In this document: positions 1-7,932 of the stretch, one piece after another
Position numbering within the stretch: the stretch's first letter is position 1
Layout: each line of letters begins with the position of its first letter
NCBI GenBank assembly: GCA_910577315.1
Contig: CAJTME010000012.1
Coordinates: 1-64,000, forward strand
Source: an uncultured Muribaculaceae bacterium
GTDB lineage: Bacteria; Bacteroidota; Bacteroidia; Bacteroidales; Muribaculaceae
Length of the DNA stretch: 64,000 bases
Reading direction: 5' to 3'
Made by a program: the position numbers and the translations under genes
The notes under the pieces: generated by a model
What the model was told of the DNA's origin: nothing
What the model saw: only the letters and a program-made list of their open reading frames with translations
Databases searched by the model: none

Positions 1-465
1 TTAAATTCGACTGGATATTTTTCTTGGCAGTTGAATGAAGTGACAAATTTTAATATGGTTGGAATAATGATTTTATTTTTAGCGATTATGGGATGTATTG
101 TTTCATGGGATAATTGTATGTCAAAAATGATGATGATATGGATAGGTTTTTCTGTTTTTTTATTAGTTATACTGGGATGGGGAACATTTGAAAATGGACT
201 TATTCTTTATGCATTATATTTTGCTTGGGCGTATATTGGAGGATTGTATCAGCTGCTGAATACTATTGGAAGAAAAGTTAAAATTATTTGGTCGGGAGCG
301 GGGGCGCCGTGGCGGGTGACGTTGATGGTGAGGGGTGTGAAGCGTCCGTGGGCGTCGACGGTGAGCCGGCCAGGGTTTATGAGGGGTTGGGGGAGGGTTA
401 CGGAGGTTGTGAGGGCGATGTCGACGGTGCCTGGGGCGTCGTTGTGGTCGGGGAGGCGGCAGTAG
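1..465 (+). CDS. C-terminal part of a polytopic membrane protein, cut by the window edge and running into a composition break
   Basis: The frame is open from the first base, so the gene starts upstream of the window; an in-frame TTG at 31 and ATG at 55 are probably internal. Up to about position 290 the DNA is AT-rich and encodes hydrophobic helices (runs around MVGIMILFLAIMG, MIWIGFSVFLLVILG and LILYALYFAWAYIGG) followed by a basic tail. This suits the last membrane segments of a Bacteroidales polytopic protein; a DUF6080-like or polysaccharide-polymerase-like protein is possible but not shown. From about 290 the frame runs on antisense to the next gene in strongly GC-rich DNA, so residues after roughly KVKIIW are unlikely to be native. 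Either the true stop was lost at the break or the gene is fused by a rearrangement or misassembly. Function unknown. Confidence 0.45.
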   Translation, partial: LNSTGYFSWQLNEVTNFNMVGIMILFLAIMGCIVSWDNCMSKMMMIWIGFSVFLLVILGWGTFENGLILYALYFAWAYIGGLYQLLNTIGRKVKIIWSGAGAPWRVTLMVRGVKRPWASTVSRPGFMRGWGRVTEVVRAMSTVPGASLWSGRRQ

Positions 466-2309
466 CCCTGCGGGTCGAGGAGGAGGTTGCCGGCGGTGGC
501 GGCGGGGATGAAGATGTCGGAGAGGTTGTAGGTGTGGGTGGTTGTGGGGCTTATTATATAAGTGGAGTCGGATGAGATGAGCCATAGTTCGCGGTGGGCG
601 GAGCTCCAGGCGAGGGCAGTGGCGGTGCCGGCGTCGGCAATGTATGATGTTCTTGCGCCGGAAATTGATATTACGGCGGATGATGCGATGGCGGCGATGT
701 TGTCGTCGCAGCATGCGACGGCGCATGGGGCCGCGACCACGCGCCGGTCGATGGCGGAGGTTGATATGCGCGGTTTGGTGAGGTCGACGTTGAGGAGATG
801 GATGCCTGAGGCGGTGAATGCGTAGAAGCGTGAGCGGCCGTAGTCCCAGGCGGTCTGTGAGGCGGTGGGCGCGGCCAGGGCGTTAACTGCAGGCAAGGTG
901 GCGAGGGATGCGGGCGCGAGGGGCGCGGATGCGGGCGCCGCGGCTATGGTTCCGGGGAAGTGAACGGCGGCGGGTTGCTGGGCAGGGATGGTGTAGGCAG
1001 CGGGGGTGTCGGGAAGGGTGAAGGGAGTGAGGGTTGAATGGATGTAGATGGCGCGGCGCCGTGAGGGGTCGGGAGAGAGGGGGAAGGTGCCGGAGCGCAC
1101 CGGGTGGCCGGTGGCCTTGACGATGATGTGGATGGAGACGGCGTCGGGGGCAGGGTATGAAAGGATGGGACCGAAGGAGAGGGGTGCGTTGTCGAGACCC
1201 TCGGTGGCGGTGACGAGCGAGGAGCCGTCGGCAAAGGTGACTTTTACGGCAGCGTGCCAGGCGACGGAGCCGGTGGCGGCGGCGAAGGTTGAGGCACAGG
1301 GCGGTAGGGCGCGGGAGACGGTGGGGTCGCTCCACAGGACAATGCCCGGGGCGACGGCGGCGTGGCGGGCGGTGAAGGAGTGGGGCGGGGAGAGCATGAC
1401 GGAGGTGTAGGAGCGCGGGGTGGATTTTGGGACGCCGGAGGAGTCGAAGGTGGCGATGGCGGCGGCGATTGCGGCCTGACGCCCCGGACCGGGACGGGCG
1501 GCGGCTGAGAATCGGGAGGGGGCGAGGGTGACGGTGCAGAAGGCGGAATCGTCGGCGCGCCGGCGGGGGATTACGGCGGGGGTGCGGGACAGGTCGAAGC
1601 GGGGGAGAATGGTGGCGACGTTGAGGGTGATGACTGCATCGGGGCAGGCGGCACGGAGGTCGTTGTCGCCGATGACGGTGAGTTGCCAGGCGGGTGTCTC
1701 GAGGGTGGTGGCGAGGGTTGTGTCGCCGTCGTTGCTGTGGAGGGGTATGTTGCCGGAAAATTCGATGCCGTCGGGGGCGGTGATGAGTTTGGGCTCGGTG
1801 GTGATGATGGGGTCGCCGGTGGGGGTGGTGGCGGTGATGTAGGCGATTACGGGTTGCCATTGGATGCCTTCGGCGCTGACGGCGTCGTCGAGGCGGTAGA
1901 TGGCCTGGATGACGGCGGAGGGTATTTGGGAGGTTTTGACGGCGGGGAGGTCGACGGAGACGGGAGCCGCTGACCGGGCGATTATGCCGAGGGTGGTTGC
2001 GGAGGGAGTGACGAGGGGCGTAAGGGAGGGTGTGTCGGGGTTGAGGGTGTAGGATGAGGGGCCGGCGGGTGTCATGATGATGAGGGTGGTGCCGGCGATG
2101 GCTGCGCAGAGTGGGGCGGCGGAGAGGGTGACTGGGGCGGAGAGCTTGCCGGCGGGGGTGGCGATGGCGATGTCGAGGCCGCGGGTGAGGAGGTAGTTGC
2201 CGGCGATGGCGGCGAATGGCTGCCAGCCGGAGGGGAGGCGGAGGTAGGGGGCGGGGCCGACGGGAATGAGGGTGCCGGGGATGGTGGAGTGGGGGCGGAG
2301 ATTGAGCAT
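249..2309 (-). CDS. Large protein of unknown function, possibly phage-structural-like, 3' end disturbed
   Basis: A 686-residue frame with no signal peptide. The sequence is rich in Ala, Thr, Pro and Ile and made of short beta-like stretches; residues near the C-terminus (around 560-640) alternate WSSAHRELWLIS-like strands, as in a beta-propeller. The N-terminus (NLRPHSTIPGTLIPVG, then GNYLLTRG and IIMTPAG) recalls large virion-associated or propeller-like hypothetical proteins of Bacteroidales prophages, but this is only a resemblance. No phage genes are visible beside it. The last 14 or so codons lie in the AT-rich segment below about position 290, so the native C-terminus may be missing. 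A TACCTTTG box at 2498-2505 would give a leader containing the repeat at 2316-2462. Function not assigned. Confidence 0.6.
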   Translation of the reverse strand: MLNLRPHSTIPGTLIPVGPAPYLRLPSGWQPFAAIAGNYLLTRGLDIAIATPAGKLSAPVTLSAAPLCAAIAGTTLIIMTPAGPSSYTLNPDTPSLTPLVTPSATTLGIIARSAAPVSVDLPAVKTSQIPSAVIQAIYRLDDAVSAEGIQWQPVIAYITATTPTGDPIITTEPKLITAPDGIEFSGNIPLHSNDGDTTLATTLETPAWQLTVIGDNDLRAACPDAVITLNVATILPRFDLSRTPAVIPRRRADDSAFCTVTLAPSRFSAAARPGPGRQAAIAAAIATFDSSGVPKSTPRSYTSVMLSPPHSFTARHAAVAPGIVLWSDPTVSRALPPCASTFAAATGSVAWHAAVKVTFADGSSLVTATEGLDNAPLSFGPILSYPAPDAVSIHIIVKATGHPVRSGTFPLSPDPSRRRAIYIHSTLTPFTLPDTPAAYTIPAQQPAAVHFPGTIAAAPASAPLAPASLATLPAVNALAAPTASQTAWDYGRSRFYAFTASGIHLLNVDLTKPRISTSAIDRRVVAAPCAVACCDDNIAAIASSAVISISGARTSYIADAGTATALAWSSAHRELWLISSDSTYIISPTTTHTYNLSDIFIPAATAGNLLLDPQGYCRLPDHNDAPGTVDIALTTSVTLPQPLINPGRLTVDAHGRFTPLTINVTRHGAPAPDQIILTFLPIVFSS

Positions 2310-2315
2310 ATTTTG

Positions 2316-2462
2316 AATTAGGAATTTTTTTGAATTAGGAATTAGGAGTTAGGAATTAGGAATTGCCATGCGGGTGGGTTTTTTGAATTAGGAATTAGGA
2401 ATTGGGAATTAGGAATTGCCATGCGGGTATTTTTTGAGTTCTCGGAGTTCTCGGAGGGCTCG
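2316..2462 (+). repeat. Mosaic intergenic repeat, copy 1 (two heptamer arrays)
   Basis: Two successive runs of TTAGGAA-type heptamers, each closed by TTGCCATGCGGGT, then a T-run and three AGNNCTCGG nonamers. It lies between the divergent starts of the 686-residue protein and trmD and would be transcribed in the leader of the former. Confidence 0.85.
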
Positions 2463-2497
2463 GGGGGGCGGGGTTTTCGGGCGGGTGGTTTTTGTTG

Positions 2498-2505
2498 CAA
2501 AGGTA
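2498..2505 (-). promoter_or_regulatory. Candidate -7 box for the 686-residue protein
   Basis: Reads TACCTTTG on the minus strand, matching the Bacteroidetes -7 consensus TAnnTTTG. No clear TTTG is seen at the -33 spacing, so this is weaker than the trmD promoter opposite. Confidence 0.4.
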
Positions 2506-2533
2506 GGGGGTGGCGGGGGAGGAGGGTGTGTGA

Positions 2534-2566
2534 TTTGGGGGATGTTGCGAATTTTTCGTAACTTTG
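2534..2566 (+). promoter_or_regulatory. trmD-menA promoter
   Basis: TTTG at 2534-2537 and TAACTTTG at 2559-2566 are separated by 21 bases, the spacing of the Bacteroidetes primary-sigma promoter. The predicted transcript starts about 20-25 bases before the trmD ATG at 2595. Confidence 0.65.
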
Positions 2567-2594
2567 CCGTTTGTAATTAATTTCTGAAATTCTT

Positions 2595-3269
2595 ATGAGA
2601 ATAGATATTATATCGGTCATCCCTGAGATGCTGGAGTCGCCGCTGGGTTGCTCGATTCTGAAGCGGGCGCAGGACAAGGGCCTGGCTGAACTGCATGTGC
2701 ATAATCTGCGTGATTATACGACGAACAAGCACCGCAAGGTGGATGATTATCCGTTTGGCGGGGACGCGGGAATGGTGATTCAGATCGAGCCTGTGGACCG
2801 CTGCATTTCGGCGCTGAAGGCCCAGAGGGATTATGATGAGGTTATTTTCACGGCTCCTGACGGTGAAATCCTGTCGCAGAAGATGGCGAACGGTCTGTCG
2901 ATGCTGAACAATATCATAATCCTGTGCGGGCATTACAAGGGTATCGATTACCGCATACGCGAGCATCTGATAACGAAGGAAATCTCGGTGGGGGATTATG
3001 TGCTGACGGGCGGTGAGCTGCCGGCGGCCATCATAGCGGACGCGATAGTGCGGCTGATCCCGGGCGCCATCGGTGATGAGCAAAGCGCGCTGAGCGATTC
3101 GTTCCAGGACAATCTGCTGGAGCCGCCGGTGTATACGCGTCCGGCAGATTACAAGGGCTGGAAGGTGCCGGAAATCCTGCTGTCGGGACATGAGGCGAAA
3201 ATAGACGCTTGGAAGCATGAAATGGCCCTTGCACGGACGAAGGCCCTGAGACCTGATTTGCTGCTATGA
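2595..3269 (+). CDS. trmD: tRNA (guanine-N1-)-methyltransferase TrmD
   Basis: Methylates G37 of tRNAs that read CNN-type codons, using S-adenosylmethionine, which prevents +1 frameshifting. The 224-residue protein has the usual length and all landmark motifs of the SPOUT trefoil-knot family: GGDAGM at 55-60, the cofactor loop CGHYKGIDYR at 111-120, ISVGDYVLTGGE at 130-141, and the Arg and Asp of the active site in VRLIPG (around 152-157) and LSDSF (166-170). The ATG follows a good promoter at a normal distance. The last codons overlap menA by four bases (ATGA), suggesting translational coupling, although the two pathways are unrelated. Confidence 0.97.
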   Translation: MRIDIISVIPEMLESPLGCSILKRAQDKGLAELHVHNLRDYTTNKHRKVDDYPFGGDAGMVIQIEPVDRCISALKAQRDYDEVIFTAPDGEILSQKMANGLSMLNNIIILCGHYKGIDYRIREHLITKEISVGDYVLTGGELPAAIIADAIVRLIPGAIGDEQSALSDSFQDNLLEPPVYTRPADYKGWKVPEILLSGHEAKIDAWKHEMALARTKALRPDLLL

Positions 3270-4099
3270 TAGGATATTGGATTGAGGCGATGAGGCTGCG
3301 GACGCTGCCGGTGAGTGTGGCGGGCGTGGTGACGGCGCTGGCGTATAACCTGAAGTTCGGGAATTTCAACGCGGTGCCGTGGGTGATATGCCTGCTGTTT
3401 GCGGTTATGGCGCAGGTGGCGTCGAATTTTGCGAATGAGTATTTTGATTATAAGGAGGGCCGTGACAAGCCCGGACGTGAGGGGCCGCGGCGCGGTGTGA
3501 CGGAGGGTGAGATTTCGCCCGGGGCGATGAAGCGCGCGGTGTACATAACGCTGGGGCTTGCGTGCTGCCTGGGTCTGAGCCTGGTTGGCTGGGGCGGCTG
3601 GTGGCTGCTTGCGGTTGGGGCTTTTGTGGCTGTGGGCGTGTTCGCTTACAGCGCGGGGCCTTTTCCGCTGTCGACGAACGGCCTGGGGGAGGTCGCGGTG
3701 GTGTTTTTCTTCGGCATCGTGCCTGTGAACATGACTTATTATGTTGAAACGCTGTCGTGGAACTGGGAGGTGGCGCTCGGTTCGCTGGCGATGGGACTGA
3801 TGGGGGCGAATGTGCTTATCGTGAACAATTACCGCGATGTGGAGGATGACCGGGCTGTGGGGAAGCGCACGCTGGCGGTGAAGTGGGGCCGTGGCACGGT
3901 GAGGTGGCTTTATCTTGGCAACGCTGCTGTGGCGGCGGGATGTCTGCTGCCGGCGTCGGTGTGGGTCGCTTCGGTCTATCTTGCGGCGGCTGCCGTGATA
4001 TGGCGTGAGCTGGGACGGCGCGAGGGCAGGGCGCTGACGCCGCTGTTGGGGGCGAGCGCGGTTGCGATGCTGGGGGTGAGTGGATTATTAATCTTATAA
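3266..4099 (+). CDS. menA: 1,4-dihydroxy-2-naphthoate polyprenyltransferase (MenA, UbiA family)
   Basis: Attaches the isoprenoid tail to 1,4-dihydroxy-2-naphthoate in the inner membrane, the step before methylation to menaquinone, the carrier used by anaerobic fumarate respiration. The 277-residue protein is almost entirely transmembrane. It shows both Asp-rich prenyl-diphosphate/Mg2+ motifs of the UbiA superfamily: NFANEYFDYKEGRD at 54-67 and NNYRDVEDDRAVGKRT at 187-202. The second motif, with the following LAVKWG, is characteristic of MenA rather than UbiA or COX10. It starts within the trmD stop codon. Its own TAA stop is the first three bases of a heptamer repeat array at 4097. Confidence 0.93.
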   Translation: MIGYWIEAMRLRTLPVSVAGVVTALAYNLKFGNFNAVPWVICLLFAVMAQVASNFANEYFDYKEGRDKPGREGPRRGVTEGEISPGAMKRAVYITLGLACCLGLSLVGWGGWWLLAVGAFVAVGVFAYSAGPFPLSTNGLGEVAVVFFFGIVPVNMTYYVETLSWNWEVALGSLAMGLMGANVLIVNNYRDVEDDRAVGKRTLAVKWGRGTVRWLYLGNAAVAAGCLLPASVWVASVYLAAAAVIWRELGRREGRALTPLLGASAVAMLGVSGLLIL

Positions 4100-4169
4100 T
4101 TAGGAATTAGGAGTTAGGAATTGCCATGCGGGTGGTTTTTTGAGTTCTCGGAGGGCTCGGAGTTCTCGG
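4097..4169 (+). repeat. Mosaic intergenic repeat, copy 2, starting on the menA stop codon
   Basis: The stop TAA of menA is the beginning of the first heptamer unit (TAATTAGG). Three heptamers, TTGCCATGCGGGTGG, a T-run and three nonamers AGTTCTCGG/AGGGCTCGG follow. Confidence 0.85.
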
Positions 4170-4193
4170 GCCGGGATTCTTTTTGGATATGAG

Positions 4194-4220
4194 AAAAGCC
4201 CCTTGCGGGGCTTTTTCTTT
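4194..4220 (+). terminator. Intrinsic terminator after menA
   Basis: AAAAGCCCC-TTGC-GGGGCTTTT is a perfect hairpin followed by a T-rich tract. It sits between convergent menA and gldN and could serve both strands. Confidence 0.85.
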
Positions 4221-4263
4221 TATTATATTCTTTTATTATATTCTTCCTCTTTATTTTTCCTTT

Positions 4264-5391
4264 TTATTTTTTGCGGCGGCGGACTGATTTGGTGGCGGAG
4301 GAGGATTTTGAGGCGGAGGATTCCTTGACTTTCGCGGGCTTTTTCTTTGAGCGGGCTTTGTCGTTGGAACGGCTGGCGCGGGCGGATTTGGCGGGTTTCT
4401 TTTCTTCGGCTTTCACCTCGGTGGAGTCGCCGGATGCTGCGGCCTCTGCGGCGGCTTTGGCTTCGGCCTGGGCGAGGAGTTCCTCGCGGGTGGGCGTCCA
4501 GAGGCGTTCTTCAAATTTGTCGAGACGGGCCTGGATTGAGTCCTGGGCGCGCTTGCGGTCCTCGGGGTCGGGGTAGAGCTGGGCCATGGACTTGTTCTTG
4601 AGGTTGCGTGTCTTGTAGATGTCGCCCTCGTACATGGTGAGGTTGAAGAAGTCGTCGTAGGTGCAGGTGGGGAGGTTGTTGTCGTCGTTGAGGAAGATGG
4701 TCTGCTGGGCGAGGTGGGGCCGGAGGTCGCTGTATTTAACCCAGAACATGGGGTAGCGGATTGCGTCGCCACCGAAGTCGCCGGCGCGATGGAGGACGGG
4801 GCAGATGGCCTCGACGGAGGGGCGGAGGCGGTTGTTGCGGGTGTCGTAGACCCATTTCTCGATTATGTAGTAGGAGAGGACTTCGTTGGCGGGAACGTCG
4901 GCTTCGTCGATTGTGAAGCGGGGGTTCTTTTCGGTGGAGCCTTTGGCGGGGGTGTAGATGATGTAGAAGCGGTCGAGGATGTCCTTGACTGCGGACTGGT
5001 ATTTTTCGGTGAAGATTTCGCGTCCGTCGAGGTATTCGTAGGCCTTGAGGTTGCCGTCGGCAAGGAGGCGCATGATAATGCGGAAGAGGTTTTCCTGACC
5101 GTCGACGGGTTCTTCGGGGAAGTATAGGGGGGCGTTCTTGTCTTTCTCGAGGTCGATCTGGCGGTAGATGACGCGCATCCACTGGAGGTCGGCGTCGGAA
5201 AGGGATGTGTTGTCGGCGGAGTAGAAGTCCTGCATGCGGCCTGTTACGCCGGGTGTGGCAGAGGCTTCCTTGCGGTCGCGGTCGGTGCGTCGCCGCACGG
5301 GAGCCGAGGCAGATGATGTGTCCTGGGCGACGGCGGCGAGGGCGGCGGTTGCGATGGTGATGGCGGAGAGGATGTATCTTAGGGATTTCAT
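4264..5391 (-). CDS. gldN: Type IX secretion/gliding protein GldN (PorN)
   Basis: A periplasmic protein that joins the GldK (PorK) lipoprotein ring under the outer membrane in the T9SS. I place the start at 5391 (MKSLRYILSA...), which gives a clean signal peptide ending near AVAQD; a start at 5406 would add five residues. The core (roughly 45-280) carries family features such as DLQWMRVIYRQIDLEKDKNAPLYFP near the start of the mature domain, and WVYDTRNNRLRPSVEAICPV and WVKYSDLRP further on. The last 75 or so residues are an Ala- and Lys/Arg/Ser-rich tail of low complexity that is not part of the usual core. It is the last gene of the porT-porP-gldKLMN operon, 18 bases after gldM. Confidence 0.95.
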   Translation of the reverse strand: MKSLRYILSAITIATAALAAVAQDTSSASAPVRRRTDRDRKEASATPGVTGRMQDFYSADNTSLSDADLQWMRVIYRQIDLEKDKNAPLYFPEEPVDGQENLFRIIMRLLADGNLKAYEYLDGREIFTEKYQSAVKDILDRFYIIYTPAKGSTEKNPRFTIDEADVPANEVLSYYIIEKWVYDTRNNRLRPSVEAICPVLHRAGDFGGDAIRYPMFWVKYSDLRPHLAQQTIFLNDDNNLPTCTYDDFFNLTMYEGDIYKTRNLKNKSMAQLYPDPEDRKRAQDSIQARLDKFEERLWTPTREELLAQAEAKAAAEAAASGDSTEVKAEEKKPAKSARASRSNDKARSKKKPAKVKESSASKSSSATKSVRRRKK

Positions 5392-5409
5392 ATCAAACAA
5401 TATCAAAAA

Positions 5410-6975
5410 TCAGTTAACGATGACTTCCATTGGCGAGAGGTCGCGTGTTATGCCGTCGGGACCGATGGCCTTGATGGCGGATATGTAGAAGCGTTTTCCG
5501 CGCTGGAGGCGCTGGAAAGCCTGTCGCTGTCGCTGGGAGAATGAGGCTCCGTCGGAGTTTTCGGGCATCGCGTTGCCCATTGAGTCGAAGAAGACGGTCT
5601 GGAAGGAGACGACGCGGAAGGGAGTGTCGAGGAGTCCGTCGTCGATGGCTGCCTGGAGACCTTCGGCCTTGAGGAGGAGTGTTTTGCCGAACGGTTTGCC
5701 GCCGCGGTAGTGGTCGGTGTTGCCGTTGGCGTCGGTGAAGGCGATGAAGGGTGTTGGGTCGGGGAGTTTGCGGACGCGGAAGTTGGTCTGCGCTACCTGT
5801 ACCTGGCGCCCGTCCATGCTGGCGGTCACAGTGACGGTGGCGTCCTTGCCGACGGCGGAGGGCCGTGCGACCCAGTGGTCGCCGGAGCGGGTGAGGGTGC
5901 CGTTGGTCATGGTGGCGGATATGTCGTTCATGGCGACGCCGGGAACTGAGATTCCGACGGGGTTGTCGATGCCGGCGTAGAGGACGTTCATCATTGTGGC
6001 TGATACGGTGGCCATGGGCTCGATGACGGTGTAGGATGACTGGAAGTCGTGGCGGGTGACGGTTCCGTCGCCGTGGGGCACCTCGAGGTATCCGTCGTAG
6101 GTGAAGGTGCCGGTGGCGTTGGGTGTGAGTTCGTAGAGGCCGCGGTCGTTGGCGAGGGGTTTGCCGGCGATGTAGACGGTGGGGCGCTGGGTTGTGTCGA
6201 CGGCGGCGAGGACGATGTTGGCGGAGTATTTACCGCCGCGCATCACCATGCGTGACTGGGGCATGACGTAGGCGTTGAGTTCGTTGACGCGGACGTCGCC
6301 TGCGTCGACCTGGCCGTAGAGGGTTGTGAGCGCCTCGCCCTCGGCGTAAAGGATGTCGTTCTGGAGTTTGGTGAGGAGGGTGACGGCGGCTACGACGGGC
6401 TGCTGGTCGAACTTGGCTTCTTCCCAGGTTTGCGGTGTGAGGGTTCCTTTGCGGAGGATGGGATCGGTGGAGAGGACGGCGGCGATGTTGGCGCGGCGGA
6501 TGGAGTCGGGGAGGAATGCGGAGATGTATTCGCGGTATGAGTCGATGCGCTGGCGGAGTGCGCGTCCGCGGGGGTTGCCGGGGGCGAGCATCACGACTGC
6601 GGCGGCCTCGAGGTCGTCGCGGTTGAGGATGTTCTCGGGGTCAGCGTCATTGCCGTCGGCCTTGCGGACGATCTGGAGCTTGAGTGAGTCGACGAGCTGT
6701 ATTACGGAGTCGGTTGCGAGGCGTACCTGGGTGGCTTTGTCGAGCCACTGGGCGCCTTTGCCGGGGTTTTGGGCGGCGAAGGATTCGAGGGCGCGGTAGA
6801 CGGTCTCGTTTCGGCGCGCGACGTTGTCGTTTGAGCGGGTGAGGCCGTCGTGTACCTGCACGAAGCCGTCGAGAACGTCTGATGAGACGTTCAGGGCGAG
6901 CATAGCCGTCAGGACGATGTACATGAGGTTGATCATCTTCTGACGGGGTGTGAGGCGTGTTGAGTTTGAACCCAT
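5410..6975 (-). CDS. gldM: Type IX secretion motor protein GldM (PorM)
   Basis: GldM and GldL form the proton-driven inner-membrane motor of the T9SS. GldM spans the periplasm as a long dimer that reaches the GldK/GldN ring. The 521-residue protein has the expected length. Its short cytoplasmic N-terminus leads directly into a single membrane segment (residues about 14-32, MINLMYIVLTAMLALNVS), followed by a conserved stretch (DVLDGFVQVHDGL) and a long beta-rich periplasmic part with the TVYIAGKPL and LPDPTPFIAF elements of the distal domains. It lies 27 bases after gldL. Family and operon position agree, so the call is firm. Confidence 0.96.
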   Translation of the reverse strand: MGSNSTRLTPRQKMINLMYIVLTAMLALNVSSDVLDGFVQVHDGLTRSNDNVARRNETVYRALESFAAQNPGKGAQWLDKATQVRLATDSVIQLVDSLKLQIVRKADGNDADPENILNRDDLEAAAVVMLAPGNPRGRALRQRIDSYREYISAFLPDSIRRANIAAVLSTDPILRKGTLTPQTWEEAKFDQQPVVAAVTLLTKLQNDILYAEGEALTTLYGQVDAGDVRVNELNAYVMPQSRMVMRGGKYSANIVLAAVDTTQRPTVYIAGKPLANDRGLYELTPNATGTFTYDGYLEVPHGDGTVTRHDFQSSYTVIEPMATVSATMMNVLYAGIDNPVGISVPGVAMNDISATMTNGTLTRSGDHWVARPSAVGKDATVTVTASMDGRQVQVAQTNFRVRKLPDPTPFIAFTDANGNTDHYRGGKPFGKTLLLKAEGLQAAIDDGLLDTPFRVVSFQTVFFDSMGNAMPENSDGASFSQRQRQAFQRLQRGKRFYISAIKAIGPDGITRDLSPMEVIVN

Positions 6976-7002
6976 TTGGTTTTTAGTTTGGAGGGGCTGA
7001 GG

Positions 7003-7908
7003 TTATTCGGTTGGTTCCTGCTGGGGTGCGGGCTGGGACTGGGGCTGGGCCATCATGGGGTTGAAGATGTTGACGGTCATGGCGGTGAGCATGCGCTCGT
7101 AGACTTTGTTGAGCTGTTGCATGTAGAGGGCCATTTTTTCGGTTTCTTCGCAGTATGAGGCTGATTTTGAGGCAGAGCGTTCGTACATGTCACGGATGTC
7201 CTTGATACCCTGGTTGACGCGGTCGATTGCGTCGAGCTGGGAGGATATGCTCTTGAGCTGTATCTCGTAGATTGTGTTGAGGCCCGTAATGTTGCGGTTG
7301 AGGGCCTGCATCTGTTCGACGTAGCCTTGGGATGAGCGGGTGATGTTTTCGGAGTTCTCGGTGATGGCGCGGTAGGACTCGAGAAGTGTGTCGGAGACGT
7401 TGTTGAGGGCCTGGGTCGAGGCACGGAGGTGCTGCATCTCGGTGGCGAGGGCGGCCATTGTGTCGAGGTAGGCTTCGGTGGTCTCCTGGGGGGTGGTGGG
7501 GGCTACCGCAGGGTAGATGGGGTGGGCTTTGGAGTACTCGGAGGACGCGGAGTGCGCGGAGGGTGCGGCGGCGGAGTACGCGGCATTTTGGGCGTTTTGG
7601 ACCGGGTTTGAGTCGCTGTCGCTGTTTTCATCGCCATCGGTTTCTTTGTCGCGGAGGGCGGGGAAGACGTCTTCCCAGCGGTATTCTTTTGGGGGACGGT
7701 CGAAGGCGGTGAGGATGAACATCATGACCTCGGTTCCCATGCCGATGGACAGGAGGGCGTTGCCGCCGGGGAGGTGGAGAATCTTGAAGAGGGCGCCCCA
7801 GATTACGATGGCTGCGCCGATGGAGTAGGCGAAGTTGAAGAACCGCTGTCCTTTCTCGGATGATATGAAGGCGCCGATTCCGCGGCGGTATTGCTGTACT
7901 TTTCCCAT
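7003..7908 (-). CDS. gldL: Type IX secretion motor protein GldL (PorL)
   Basis: The inner-membrane stator-like subunit of the T9SS motor. Two membrane helices cover residues about 24-43 and 51-69, joined by the family hallmark ILHLPGGN. Glu60 in the second helix (IGMGTEVMMF) corresponds to the essential membrane glutamate implicated in proton flow in F. johnsoniae GldL (established for the family; equivalence inferred). A low-complexity Asp/Ser-rich then Ser/Ala/Tyr-rich linker at roughly 90-140 precedes a long cytoplasmic coiled-coil region (about 150-280). The C-terminus is Gln/Pro-rich. It starts 24 bases after gldK. Confidence 0.96.
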   Translation of the reverse strand: MGKVQQYRRGIGAFISSEKGQRFFNFAYSIGAAIVIWGALFKILHLPGGNALLSIGMGTEVMMFILTAFDRPPKEYRWEDVFPALRDKETDGDENSDSDSNPVQNAQNAAYSAAAPSAHSASSEYSKAHPIYPAVAPTTPQETTEAYLDTMAALATEMQHLRASTQALNNVSDTLLESYRAITENSENITRSSQGYVEQMQALNRNITGLNTIYEIQLKSISSQLDAIDRVNQGIKDIRDMYERSASKSASYCEETEKMALYMQQLNKVYERMLTAMTVNIFNPMMAQPQSQPAPQQEPTE

Positions 7909-7932
7909 TGTGGTGTTATGTTGAGAGGGGGC

